From Septoria linicola (taxonomy: Eukaryota; Ascomycota; Dothideomycetes; Mycosphaerellales; Mycosphaerellaceae): a DNA stretch of 64,000 nucleotides. The DNA is taken from assembly GCA_024114885.1 (NCBI GenBank), contig CP099420.1, positions 3,224,001 to 3,288,000 on the forward strand. Reading direction: 5' to 3'. This document shows positions 54,137 to 64,000 of the stretch, piece after piece (position 1 is the stretch's first letter; the number at the start of each line of letters is the position of its first letter). Below the pieces are notes generated by a model that saw nothing but the letters and a program-made list of their open reading frames with translations, was not told the origin of the DNA and did not search any database. The translations under genes and the position numbers were made by a program.

Positions 54137-57100
54137 ATGGCACCCAAATCGACGAAGCAGACCACTGCTTCCGCGAACCTCTTGGACAGGACGGCACCAG
54201 CGACTGTTCCAGCACCACTGAACTACCAGGAAACCCAGGAAGAAGAGCTTCTCGTGCTGAAATCCATTTTTCAAGATGATTTTGAAGAGACTGCCACGCA
54301 AGGCGCTTGGCAGAAGACCACTGATCGCAGCTTCAAGCTTACCATAAGATCTGAAGAGGACGTTCTCTCCGTTAGACTGGCTGTACGCTTCTCCGCGACG
54401 TACCCACGTTCGCCACCTGGACTGGAACTCTTGGACTCCGCTCAGCTTCATGAGAGGACCGTCAGCCGGATGTCGAACATCTTGCGGACTCGCCCAGCCG
54501 AATTGCTTAGCCAGCCGATGATTCACATTATTGCTGATGAAATACAAGACGTTTTGAACGAAGCACTAACCGCTCGTCAGCAGAACACTCTTCCGAGTCT
54601 CGACGAGGAGCGCGCCAGTGCACAGGAAGTCACTCTTCGACTCGCCCAACAGGCACAGGAAGCCGAGGCCCGCAGACTACAGGAGGTTGAGGCCGAGAAG
54701 GTCCGCGAGCTGGGCCGGCGCGTAAAGCAGGAAATGCAGCAGGAGAGCAGCAGGAGGAGGTCGCGGCTGTCACTAAGTCAGTACAGCGAGCCTCAAACCT
54801 TGACGCCGGAGGTTGTATCTTTCGGCCAGACTGCAAAGATACGCGTACAAGGCGAGCTCGTAAATTTCTCCGACGTCGCACTTTCCGGCGCAATCGCGAA
54901 CAGCAAAGCAGTGGAGAGTGTGTTCCTTGGTCGACCCATTACACCTGCTCGCGCGGATGTGCCAGTCGTAGCTGTTAAGCGAAGACTTGTCAAGAAACCC
55001 AAAGCCGCCATCATCGAGCTCGAGGTCGTCCTTGCTAGAGCCGCAAAGCTGGACCACGTCAATCTGCTCAACGTTCTGGCTTGCCGTATCACCGGCCAGG
55101 GTGACACGCCTTTCGAGGTTCTCATATGCCGAGAATATGCTGATCGGGGTATGCTATGACTATCTCTCTCTCCGCGAAAAGAGCTAACGAGTACAGGTCC
55201 TCTGCACGATCTGCTTTCGCTGAGCACCCTCCAGCAAGCCAAGGCTCAGCAATTCACAAGAGATATGCTGGAAGGATTACAATATCTACACCAGAACAGC
55301 ATGTCTCACGGCTACCTCAACACGCGCAGTGTGTACATCACTAGTGCTCCTACCCTTTCGGTGAAGCTGTCTGGCTTTGGCTACGCAACTATACTCGACC
55401 TTCAAGACGAGAACACACCGAAGCAGTGGCAGCCACCTGTCTCTCTGAGTGGCAGTAACGCCGCCGACATATGGCAATTGGGTGTAGTTGCGCTACAGAT
55501 GATGCTTGGGTTGACCACGCTCGAAACATACGACACGCCCCAGGCAGTAATCCAGGATGCAGACCTTTCCGAGCTACTGCGGAGCTTCCTCAACAAGATT
55601 TTCGCCTCAAAGAAGACGCCATCTTGTTTCGATCTTCTGTCTGCAGAAGTGCTGCGCACAGATGAGCCTTTGACTCAGTCTAGACCACAAAGCCGACACC
55701 ATGCAAGAACAGCTAGCTCTGGCATCTCCAGCCCGTACCGTCGATCAAGACATAACTCCACAAACCTGCCCGAGCAAGTCGTCGAATCGCGCTATCTGCA
55801 GACCTTCACTCAGAAGCGTCGCTTGGGAAAGGGAGGCTTCGGCGAAGTGGTGGAGGCTTACAACAAACTGGACCGGAATATCTATGCAGTGAAGAAGATC
55901 AAGCAAGGAGCGTCCAACCTTGATCAAGCTCTTGGCGAAGTGGTGCTACTCAGCCGAGTGAACCACCCCTACGTGGTGCGGTACTACAACGTGTGGACAG
56001 AGGAAGATGCTTGCATATCTACTGCTGTAAGTGTATGCAACAGACTCGACCAGATTATCAGGAGTAAGCTGACCATGTGTAGGATGACGCCCTTTTCAGT
56101 ACAGACTCCTCTTCAGACGAAGATGATGACCAGATAGATTTTGGTTACCCGAGCACAGGAGGCATCGATTTTGTTAGCGACAGCCATACGGGAATCGAGT
56201 TCGCGGATGATGATAACGATGATGATGACGACGATATGAATAACGATGACGGGATTGTATTTGGCGATACAGACGATGATGACGACGACGACGACGACGA
56301 CCAAAGCACCGATGTCAACGGAACCACGACCAGCTCAGAGCCCACCGCGAGCACCGGGAGACTTCGACCCGGAAAGCCAAGATCAGACTCGCACCGCACT
56401 GCCAAGATTCTCTACATCCAGATGGAGCTCTGCGACACACGGACTCTGGCCGATCTGATTCGCAAGGGCATCAGCAAAGATGATTCTGACAGGCTCATCA
56501 GGCAGATCACGGACGCGCTCAAGGCCGTTCACGCAGCAAACATCATACATCGCGACTTGAAGCCACAGAATGTCTTCATTGACGCAGGCGGAAATCCTAA
56601 ACTTGGAGACTTTGGTTTAGCGACCGTCACGACATACTCCAGTGTGGATGCACAGCATGGCTCGAGCTCTAAGAAAGCGAACGGCAGCATGACCAAGAGC
56701 ATCGGCACCGCCCTGTACGTCGCGCCTGAATTGCGCAGTGGAAGTGGCATTCAACCCACGAACAAAGTGGACATGTACTCTCTGGGAGTCATTTTCTACG
56801 AAATGTGCCAGCACTTCAGCACTGGCATGGAGAGAATTCAGCAACTGCAAAGCCTGCGCCAGAAGGATCACACCCTGCCGGCAGCCTTTCAGAGCGAAGG
56901 AGACAGAGCACTACAAGGCAGCCTAATCAGCCGACTGATCTCACATAAGCCTAAAGAGCGACCTAGCGCCGCGGACTTGCTACAGGAGCTGCCGTTCAAG
57001 ATTGAAGATGAGGCTACACGCAAAGCCCTGGCTGGACTTGCGGACCCGAATTCTGAGTATCACCAGCAGATGATGACAAACCTCTTCACACACGACATCA

Positions 57101-59133
57101 ATGGCACACAGCAAGCCAAGGGCATCCGCTGGGACATGAAAGCCGCATCTATGGTCGAAAACTCTGTCAACGTGCGCCTGAGGAACATTATCCGTGCAAG
57201 ACTGGAGATCGTCTTCCATCGACATGGTGCGGAAGAAACACGCCGTGATTTCATCTTCCCTTCTGCGAAAGGCACGCACTACTTTCAGGACACGGTCATG
57301 CAACTACTGGATGCCTCGGGGAATCTGCTGCAACTACCACATGACCTGATTGTACCCTACGCTCGACAGCTAGCTCGTCAACCCGCGACAACTCGATGCA
57401 GCTTCACCTTCAGCGGAGCTTATCGCGAGTCCGGTGGTCCTCCCAGAGCGAGTCTAGAAGCTGATTTTGATATCGCAAACGATGATGGCGAGGATACGGC
57501 TTTGAACGATGCCGAGGCTCTCAAAGTGGTGGACGAGTCACTGACTGAGCTTCCACAATTCGTGGCACAGCAAGCTGCGCATTATTTGAGTCACGGGCTG
57601 CTAATCGACGCAATTCTTGATGCCTGTCGTGTACCTTCCAAGCTCCAGCGACAAGTCAAAGACCTCCTCGGCACGATCGGATACACAAGTGCGAATAACA
57701 GTAAGACATTCCGTTACGGACTCGCTCACACTTATGCTAACATCGATGCAGCCGGCTCCTGGGTGAAGGTGCGAACTCAGCTCCGTAATATGGGCTTGAT
57801 GGACACCACACTCGATGAACTGCGGGAGTACGAATGGTCTCTACCGCCTCGCAAAGCCTTCGAGAAATTATCCTCCCAGCTGCGATCCGCAGACGCGCAT
57901 ATTCGAGCCAAAGGCGACATGGCTATGGATGATCTGCGCCGCATCGTTCATTTCTGCGACAAGTTTGGCATCGCTCGGAAGATCCTCATCACGCCACACT
58001 CCTGCAACAAATCCCACTTTTATGCCACTGGCTTTATCTTCACTGTTGCAGTTCCTGACAAGAAGAGCAAGCGTGTTATTGCTGCAGGCGGACGATACGA
58101 CAGCTTGATCAAGGCACAACACTCTCCTGACGCGAACCTGAATCAAGGCGCTGTGGGCTTCCAGATCGGAATCGACTCAATTGTGGCCCTGCTGGCTCAG
58201 ACAGGAGCCGGGTCGAAACCTGGTTTCTTGAAGAATGTGAAGCAGATCCAGCAACTTCCCAAGCGCTGCGATGTCCTGGTGGTCACTGATGGCATGGAGA
58301 ATACTCGCGAGCGGGCGATAGACATTGTGAGGTCATTGTGGGAGCAAGATATCAAGGCTGAGTTGTCTCGTGCACACGGATCGATTGACACCCAGGACTA
58401 CGTGTTCACGGCCCACCTCCGGCACGAGACTTCCACGAGTGTACGTGTGGCTAGGATGGATACGCCGGACGATGTGGAAGTGGACGTGCCAATCCCTGTG
58501 CTGCCAGCACACATTGTGCAAGAATTGCGGGACAGAGCCCAGAGCAAGGCGAGAATCCCTCTCCTGAGGAGCCAGTCGAGTCACCATGACGGAGACGAGC
58601 GAAAGGTGAGTTGACGCTTCTCGGACTCGAGACCGAGGAATACGGCGCTTAGTGCGCAACCGATTGAAATTTCCGCTGACTCGTTTGCAGGAGAACAATG
58701 TAGAGGTGCTGAGGGTGGACCACGGGGGGAGGAAAACCAACCAGTACGACGTCGTCCAAGGTGCCCAGCGCGCCTTGGACGAGTCGCTGGAAGGTATGAA
58801 AACCTCCCAGATCTTGGCCATCGAGGCACGAGGGAGCGTCCTCCCCTTGGTGGAGAAGACCAGGCTGAGCGATCCGGAGAGCTGGCGCCAAGCTGTCCAG
58901 AGGTAAGCATTTCCGCAATTGACAACAATTCACGCCGTCCAGCGCGCAGCTGGTCGAGACCGACAGCATGTGCACGAACAGAGCTAACTTTTCACAGCGC
59001 CCAGGCCAACGAGCGGAAGTACGTGGGAGAAATCCACGCAAAGCTCTTGGGCTACCGTGAAAACGGTACCCGAGATGCTTTTGTGTACGACTTCCGCGCC
59101 CGAAAGGGCATCTGGTACAGCTTGGTGGCCTAG
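54137..59133 (+). CDS. GCN2: eIF2-alpha kinase Gcn2
   Basis: Five exons (54137-55148, 55197-56026, 56083-58605, 58691-58902, 58998-59133) give 1,570 residues with consistent phases. Domains in order: RWD, which binds Gcn1 (about 30-145, NYQETQEEELLVLKSIFQDD); a charged linker; a degenerate pseudokinase (about 260-510); the active kinase (about 540-1000; glycine loop LGKGGFGEVVEAY near 547, HRDLKPQN near 770, DFG near 790); a HisRS-like domain that senses uncharged tRNA (about 1010-1440); and a C-terminal ribosome-binding/dimerisation domain. On amino-acid starvation it phosphorylates eIF2-alpha and induces the Gcn4/CpcA programme. The kinase insert between the strands and HRD contains a very Asp-rich run encoded around 56200-56300. 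Confidence 0.97.
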
Positions 59134-59169
59134 TCGGGTAGATAGGCTCACGAATGAACGAGAACAACG

Positions 59170-60200
59170 CGCACATCCTCCACGTCTCTGAATGTTACTG
59201 ACTACTATGCCAACGCTCAGCCAGCTCATTTAGCACATGCAGGCTTGGAGTGAATGAGACAGGCAGGCGACCTCTCGAGTCTCGAATCCGATAAGAGGTA
59301 AGATCGCCTGAAATTAGGCATGTTTACCCATGTCTCTCTGAAGATTGCTAACCACTATGCCAACGCACATCCAGCTTACAGGCTTGAAGCGAAAGAGACA
59401 GGCCGGTGACGTCTCAAGTCTGAAGTCCGACGAGAGGTAAGATCGCAGAGAATCACGCACATGTTCACCTATGTCTCTCCCAATATTACTGACCACTACG
59501 CCAACACACCTCCAGCTAGTTCAGCAAATGCGGGCTTGAAGCAACAGAGATAGGAGCCAGTGGCCTCTCAAGTCTTGAGTCCGAAGGAGGTAAGATCGCA
59601 GAGAACCGGTTACTCGTACGTTTGTCCTTGTCGCTCTGGAACTTGCCAATTACTATGCTAATGTCCAGGGGGCTGGGCCAGCAAATGTATGTTGAAAGTA
59701 ACAGAGACAGATGCCGGCGACCTTTCAAGTCTCAAGCTTGGTGAGAGGCAAAATCGCAAAGAATTACGCGCATGTTTACCTATGTCTCTCTCCCAATTTT
59801 GCCAACCACTATGCCAACGCTCAGCCAGCTGGGCGAGCGAGTGTATGCTCGATGCCATAGAAGCGGCGGGTAGTGACTCCTCTACTTTCGACTGCTGGAC
59901 AATAAAAAATCTATGTCTCTCCGAAGATTGCTGACCACCATATCAATGCTCGACCAGTTGAGTTAGCAAATCGATGCTCAAGGTACCAGAGACGACGGCC
60001 AGCGACCCAAGTTTGTCGGGGCCAAGATCGCAAAGAATAACGCGCATGTTCAGCAAAAGTCTCTCCGAAGATTGCTGACCTCTATGCCAATGCTGAGCCA
60101 GCTGGGTCAGCAAATATTACCTCAGAGTAGCAGAGACGACGGCAAGTAGGCCCGAGCTCTTTGGGGAAGTACAATCTTCAAGGTCACAAGTCGCGAGAAC
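59170..60200. repeat. Second satellite array, same family as 2.4-9.6 kb, inverted
   Basis: Seven degenerate units start at GTCTCT boxes near 59184, 59333, 59473, 59630, 59783, 59915 and 60059 (spacing 149, 140, 157, 153, 132 and 144). A unit reads GTCTCTC, about 15 nt, CCACTAYGCCAA, CAGCCAGCT, TCAGCAAAT, CAGAGACAG, CTCAAGTCT and AAGATCGCAGAGAAT. Reverse-complementing the left array gives the same order at matching distances (GTCTCTC, CCACTACG at about 23 nt, GAGACAG at about 75 nt, AAGTCT at about 100 nt). The first unit begins about 40 bp after the GCN2 stop, so the array probably lies in its 3' region. CpA sites look intact here, unlike the left array. Confidence 0.8.
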
Positions 60201-61260
60201 ATCACATACGGGAAAAAGAGACAACGAGTCAGCAGGTCAAAGCTTTCATTTCAGTCAGCTACCGCTAAACAGGACCTTCCAAAAACCCCTCAAAGACCGA
60301 AGACCGCTCCGTCCATCAAATTCATGTCGAACTTTGCTGATCCTCCGCCGGTGTTAGAGAGTAAAATGGTGTGACCCTCAGTGTCATTTGATCAAACAAA
60401 CACCGATCATGTCATGCTTCCAACGCGAGAGATGCCTGTGTTTTCCATTTCCATCGCCGCACTCAGTAGGTGTGCTTGTGCAACGCCCGTCGATCAAGGT
60501 GCTGTCAGGGTTGTGCGTTCCGTCCTTCAGATGCCTTGCTTGGTGATGGGCGCGTGACTGGTGTTGTTGCCGGGATTGCGGTGGTGGTTGTTCAGGCTGT
60601 CATTGGATGTGATGCGAGGCGTTTACTTGCTGTGAGGGAGGTCAGTGACTGCGATCCTTGATGTGCAAGGTGGTGCCCAATGGCTCCTGTGGTGGTGGTG
60701 CTTACGATCTAGCTCTCGTCTTTCTTCTCTTTCGCTTCAGACGTCTAACGCGCTTCTTTCTCCACTTCGCTCTCATCTTGGCTGTGCGATTGTTAGTATT
60801 GCGCCGCGGTGTGAGAGTATGATGAAGTGCATACCGGTTCTGCTTTGATGAGTTCGCTGGTGAGGAGGAGAAACAGCTGTGAAGCTCTCAGAATTGAACT
60901 TGTGCGGGCGGACGCGCCAAGCACGCTAGCCGGATTTTACGTCACCCAAACAGAAGTCGCGGTCGTGGTCACTGGCGACTCCTGCCTCAAGGTGATCACT
61001 GCAGCCTGAAATCATGTCTTGGGAGCCTCTGCTTTTTTCTACACTGCTCGGACAGCCTGCTGATAACCATATAGTATTGGACCGACACTCACCCTACTTA
61101 CAGGCGGAGATTTGTATGGAACATCCAAGCACAAGCTAACTGTCCCATCACTTTCGCTGCTCATACTGCCAACCGAACAACTCCCATTGTCCATCTTCCT
61201 AGCGACATCGATATCGTGCCTGGCAGCAAGTCAGTGCTGATCTGAAGCCTTCCATTCAAC
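60201..61260. other. Intergenic, 5' region of the FHA kinase gene
   Basis: About 1 kb after the array. No gene, RNA or repeat recognised; the short + frames near 60470-61009 are not supported. Confidence 0.5.
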
Positions 61261-63164
61261 ATGGCGTTGGCTTTGGTACAGCCAAGAGAGGTCGGACTTC
61301 TGAGCTTCCGCAACACGGCTGCTCCTGATGTCCATCGTAAGCACAATTGCCTCCGCTGGGTGCTGCTCTGCTTGCTAGACATTGATTAGGAATGTTTCCG
61401 CTTTTCGCAGACGTTGAATTTGAGATCGGACGCGAGATGGTTCTGGATGCCATTGGTGTTGAGGATCGCTGTATTTCGAAACATCACCTCAAGATCCACT
61501 GCGTCAAGTATCAGGATGACGACGAACAGGTCGCTCCGATGGTCTGGGCTCGTGTCCTTTCCAACAATGCCATTATCTTCAATCGCTTCGGACTGGACGA
61601 CGAAGACGGCGGAGTCTTGGTCGGCAAAGATCAAGGCGCTTTCCTGCTCAATGAGTGGGATTCAATACAGCTAACGAGCAAGATTTGGATTGACTTCACA
61701 CTCCCTGACGGACATAGGTCCAAGCCTCCGAAGCTTGACATAAGCCAGAAAGCTGAAGTTGGCATCTTTGCACATCGCTACCGACTCACGACCCGAGTGC
61801 TCGGCATAGGCGGCTACGCCAAAGTGCACGTTGCGTCTAACGAGAAAACTGGCAAGCAGCTAGCATGTAAAATCGTCAAGCAAGCAGGCAACGACGACGA
61901 GGGACATTATGCAGCTCACAGGACCAAAGATTTCATCGCCAGGGAGTTCATTGTCCTCAAAAAGCTCTCACATCCAAACATCATCGCGCTTGAGGCAGTG
62001 ATCTCCACGCCATACAATGTCTACATCTTCCAGGATTTGGTCACTGGCGGAGACCTGTTGTCACACGCCGAACGCAATGGGCCTATGGAAGAAGCACAAG
62101 CTGCCATTATCCTGCGTCAACTGTTAGAGGCAGTCAAGTATCTCCACGACAACCAGATTGTGCATCGAGACATCAAGCCCGAAAACATCCTCATGACCAG
62201 CTGGAAAGCCGGCGGGAGGATTGTGCTGACCGACTTTGGTCAGTCTAGAACCATCGTTGACCTCGAGAACGCTGCGAAGAAGGCAGGTGTCTTTCGGATG
62301 CAGACGCTCGTTGGCACATTAGGCTACGCTGCGCCGTAAGTCATCTACAGCTGAGTATCGATGAGCATACTGACCTTGCGCAGAGAACTCGTTCGACTAC
62401 ACAAGCAGACTCTCGAGGAAAGAAGTGGCTATTCCAAAGCAGTCGACATCTGGTCCGTCGGCTGTGTCGCATGCACTCTTCTCGGCAGCGATGTCCTCTT
62501 TCCGGAAGTTCGCAACATCAGCGCCGCCAGCATCACAAAGGACGACTACGATGCCCGCATGTACAAGTTCCACAACGGCCGAGAATGGCTGAACGTCGGT
62601 CGAAGAGCCAAAGCTTTCATTCAAGGCTGTTTGACCTTCGAGGAAGACTCTAGATTAACAGCCATCGAAGCACTCGCTAGCGAGTGGCTGACCCATCCAC
62701 ACTATCGCGCAGAAATGGACGCCGCATACCAGCGAGCCATTGCGGATTGGAAGCCGAAGGTGTACGAAGAAGACGAGCTGATCGAGCACATGGACACGAC
62801 CTTGCATGTCGAGAAGGCTCAAGCGAAAGCTGAAGTGCGCTCGAGGCACTTTGCTCCCGATCCCAGTCCGGACTCTGTTGGAGTTGAAGCTGTGCTCGCC
62901 CAGCAACTCCATGCAAGCCCACTCGTTCCGGACACACCACATGCCCATCGGGAAGAATCGGCTCAGTACTCTCTTTCCATTCCTCACGCACCAGCTATCG
63001 GTTCTGACGACGAGTATGGTGAGGACATGTTTCAGCACATGGATTCGGGAGAGTACAATGACGGCGGCCGTTCTCCTCGCAAACATCAGAATCAGTATCA
63101 AGATAGTGTGGGCTCGGTTCCCGCTCCGCCAGCCTTCACGCAGCGCAAGAAAGTCGTCCGCTGA
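61261..63164 (+). CDS. FHA-domain serine/threonine kinase, Mek1-like
   Basis: Exons 61261-61336, 61390-62335 and 62384-63164 give 600 residues. An FHA domain spans about residues 35-135 (VEFEIGRE, with the core SKHHLKIH for phosphothreonine binding). The kinase domain runs from about 155 to 450: glycine loop LGIGGYAKVHVA, catalytic Lys in LACKIV, HRDIKPENIL, DFG in LTDFGQS, and an APE motif (APEL) interrupted by the second intron. The C-terminal 150 residues are low-complexity and acidic. The FHA-kinase order matches the Rad53/Cds1/Mek1 group; a single FHA and a short N-terminus favour meiotic Mek1/Mre4 over Chk2-type kinases, which usually start with SQ/TQ sites. That choice is inference. 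The gene converges with the aspartokinase gene. Confidence 0.85.
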
Positions 63165-63405
63165 ATATTGTCAACATTGATCGACTCAGCCAAGATGCAC
63201 TTAGAATGCCATTCACTGGTGTCGAAATAGCTCAAATAGCCACATCATGGCAACATGGCATTCATATCGCTCAATCTATCACAAGCCAGCTCCGGCTTCG
63301 TTCCATCTGTGTCTCTCTGCAGACATCATTTCCTTTTCCTTCTCTCCACACAAGCATCTGTTCTGTCCCTAAAAACTCCTCCCGCTATGCACCATCGCTA
63401 ACCTT

Positions 63406-64000
63406 TCAATCCAAAAATGTAAACAGATTCGTATGCACAACGTTCAATGCCCGATCGGCATTGGCCTCTTCAATCACACAGCTGATGTTGATTTCGCTGG
63501 CTCCTTGCGAGATCATCTCAATGTTGATTCCGTGTTCGCCGAGAGTGCTGAAGAATCGTCCGGAGATGCCGACCATGCTTCGGAGTTGTCTTCCGACGAG
63601 AGATATGATTGCCATGCCAGGCACCAAATCGACGTCTCCCCAGAACGAAAGCTCGTCCACCGCGCCCTGCAGAGCTGCGTTCTCGATCTTGAGTTCTTCC
63701 TCACCTGAGCCGGAGAGGAGGGAGATCTCGCTGTGCAGCGCCATGGATACGTGCACTTCTGAGGAGGAGATCAAGTCGACGGACAGGCCATGCTTGTCTA
63801 GAGCTTGGAATATGCTCATCAGAAAGCCATGAGCTCTGGTGCGTTTCTTCGAGTGCACGTTGAGAACTGTGATGCCACGCTTAGTGGTAACAGCAGTAGG
63901 TCGTTTTGGGCGATCGTGGTCGGTGAGATTCGACATGGATCGGCCACGGAAGAGGCCTGGTCGGCGAACAGCAAGCGCATCATCTGGGTCTGGGATAACG
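63406..64000 (-). CDS. HOM3: Aspartokinase, C-terminal part with ACT domains
   Basis: The frame is open to the right edge, so only the last 198 residues are visible. They include a Ser/Arg-rich linker (RGRSMSNLTDHDRPKRP) and two ACT-like modules: ITVLNVHSKKRTRAHGFLMS with VDLISSSEVHVSMAL, and AIISLVGRQLRSMVGISGRF with INIEMISQGASEINISCV. These are the regulatory domains that bind threonine in fungal aspartokinase, which phosphorylates aspartate as the first step of threonine and methionine synthesis. The product ends VVHTNLFTFLD. The catalytic kinase domain lies outside the window. No intron is seen in this part. Confidence 0.95.
   Translation of the reverse strand, partial: VIPDPDDALAVRRPGLFRGRSMSNLTDHDRPKRPTAVTTKRGITVLNVHSKKRTRAHGFLMSIFQALDKHGLSVDLISSSEVHVSMALHSEISLLSGSGEEELKIENAALQGAVDELSFWGDVDLVPGMAIISLVGRQLRSMVGISGRFFSTLGEHGINIEMISQGASEINISCVIEEANADRALNVVHTNLFTFLD

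Noticed and set aside
56113..56405. Val/Ile- and Ser-rich - strand frames resembling membrane segments
   Set aside because: They are the antisense of the Asp-codon tract in GCN2.
1..64000. tRNA or rRNA genes
   Set aside because: I looked for the T-arm consensus GGTTCRANNCC and A/B boxes by eye and found no candidate with matching arms; a covariance-model scan would settle it.

Overview
The window is nuclear DNA of a filamentous ascomycete. Genes are split by short GT-AG introns (mostly 45-110 nt) and sit on both strands in no operon order. The products include fungal-type proteins: striatin, Ste12 with C-terminal C2H2 fingers, a hybrid histidine kinase, a Cut12-type spindle-pole protein and Gcn2. 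The transposon relics carry the C-to-T scars of repeat-induced point mutation (RIP), so the lineage is Pezizomycotina. Several orphan proteins look dothideomycete-like (Mycosphaerellales is my guess), but that is an impression from memory and was not tested.

Layout. The window opens inside the C-terminal half of the mitochondrial succinyl-CoA ligase alpha subunit (1-783). From about 2.37 to 9.58 kb lies a degenerate tandem satellite of about 20 units (period about 158 bp on the left, about 149 bp on the right). A 3,658-bp hAT transposon with intact ends and target duplication (4298-7955) and a fragment of a Ty3/gypsy pol gene (8651-9180) are inserted in it. Both relics are full of RIP-type stops but keep their reading frames. 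A small Myb-like gene with an in-frame TAG follows (9770-10562), then about 5 kb with no gene I can support.

From 15.8 kb on, the window is mostly conserved genes: a small basic nuclear protein; striatin (STRIPAK scaffold) divergent from STE12 across 4.6 kb; a small one-helix membrane protein; WDR70; an F-box-like protein with an acidic tail; a multipass membrane protein; a phytanoyl-CoA-dioxygenase-like protein; a four-exon GAF hybrid histidine kinase; a decayed DUF6604-type gene; 3-phosphoglycerate dehydrogenase; RBX1; SPC1; a CorA-type Mg2+ transporter; a Cut12-like protein; GCN2; an FHA-domain kinase resembling Mek1; and the C-terminal end of aspartokinase.

Two themes link the genes. Amino-acid metabolism is represented by serine synthesis, aspartokinase and the starvation sensor Gcn2, all in the right-hand third. 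Developmental signalling is represented by striatin, Ste12, the histidine kinase and the Mek1-like kinase. The most notable non-genic result is a second, seven-unit array directly after GCN2 (59.17-60.20 kb). It belongs to the same approximately 150-bp family as the left array, in the opposite orientation, and does not look mutated by RIP. All boundaries, domain positions and family names were read by eye; no search was run.
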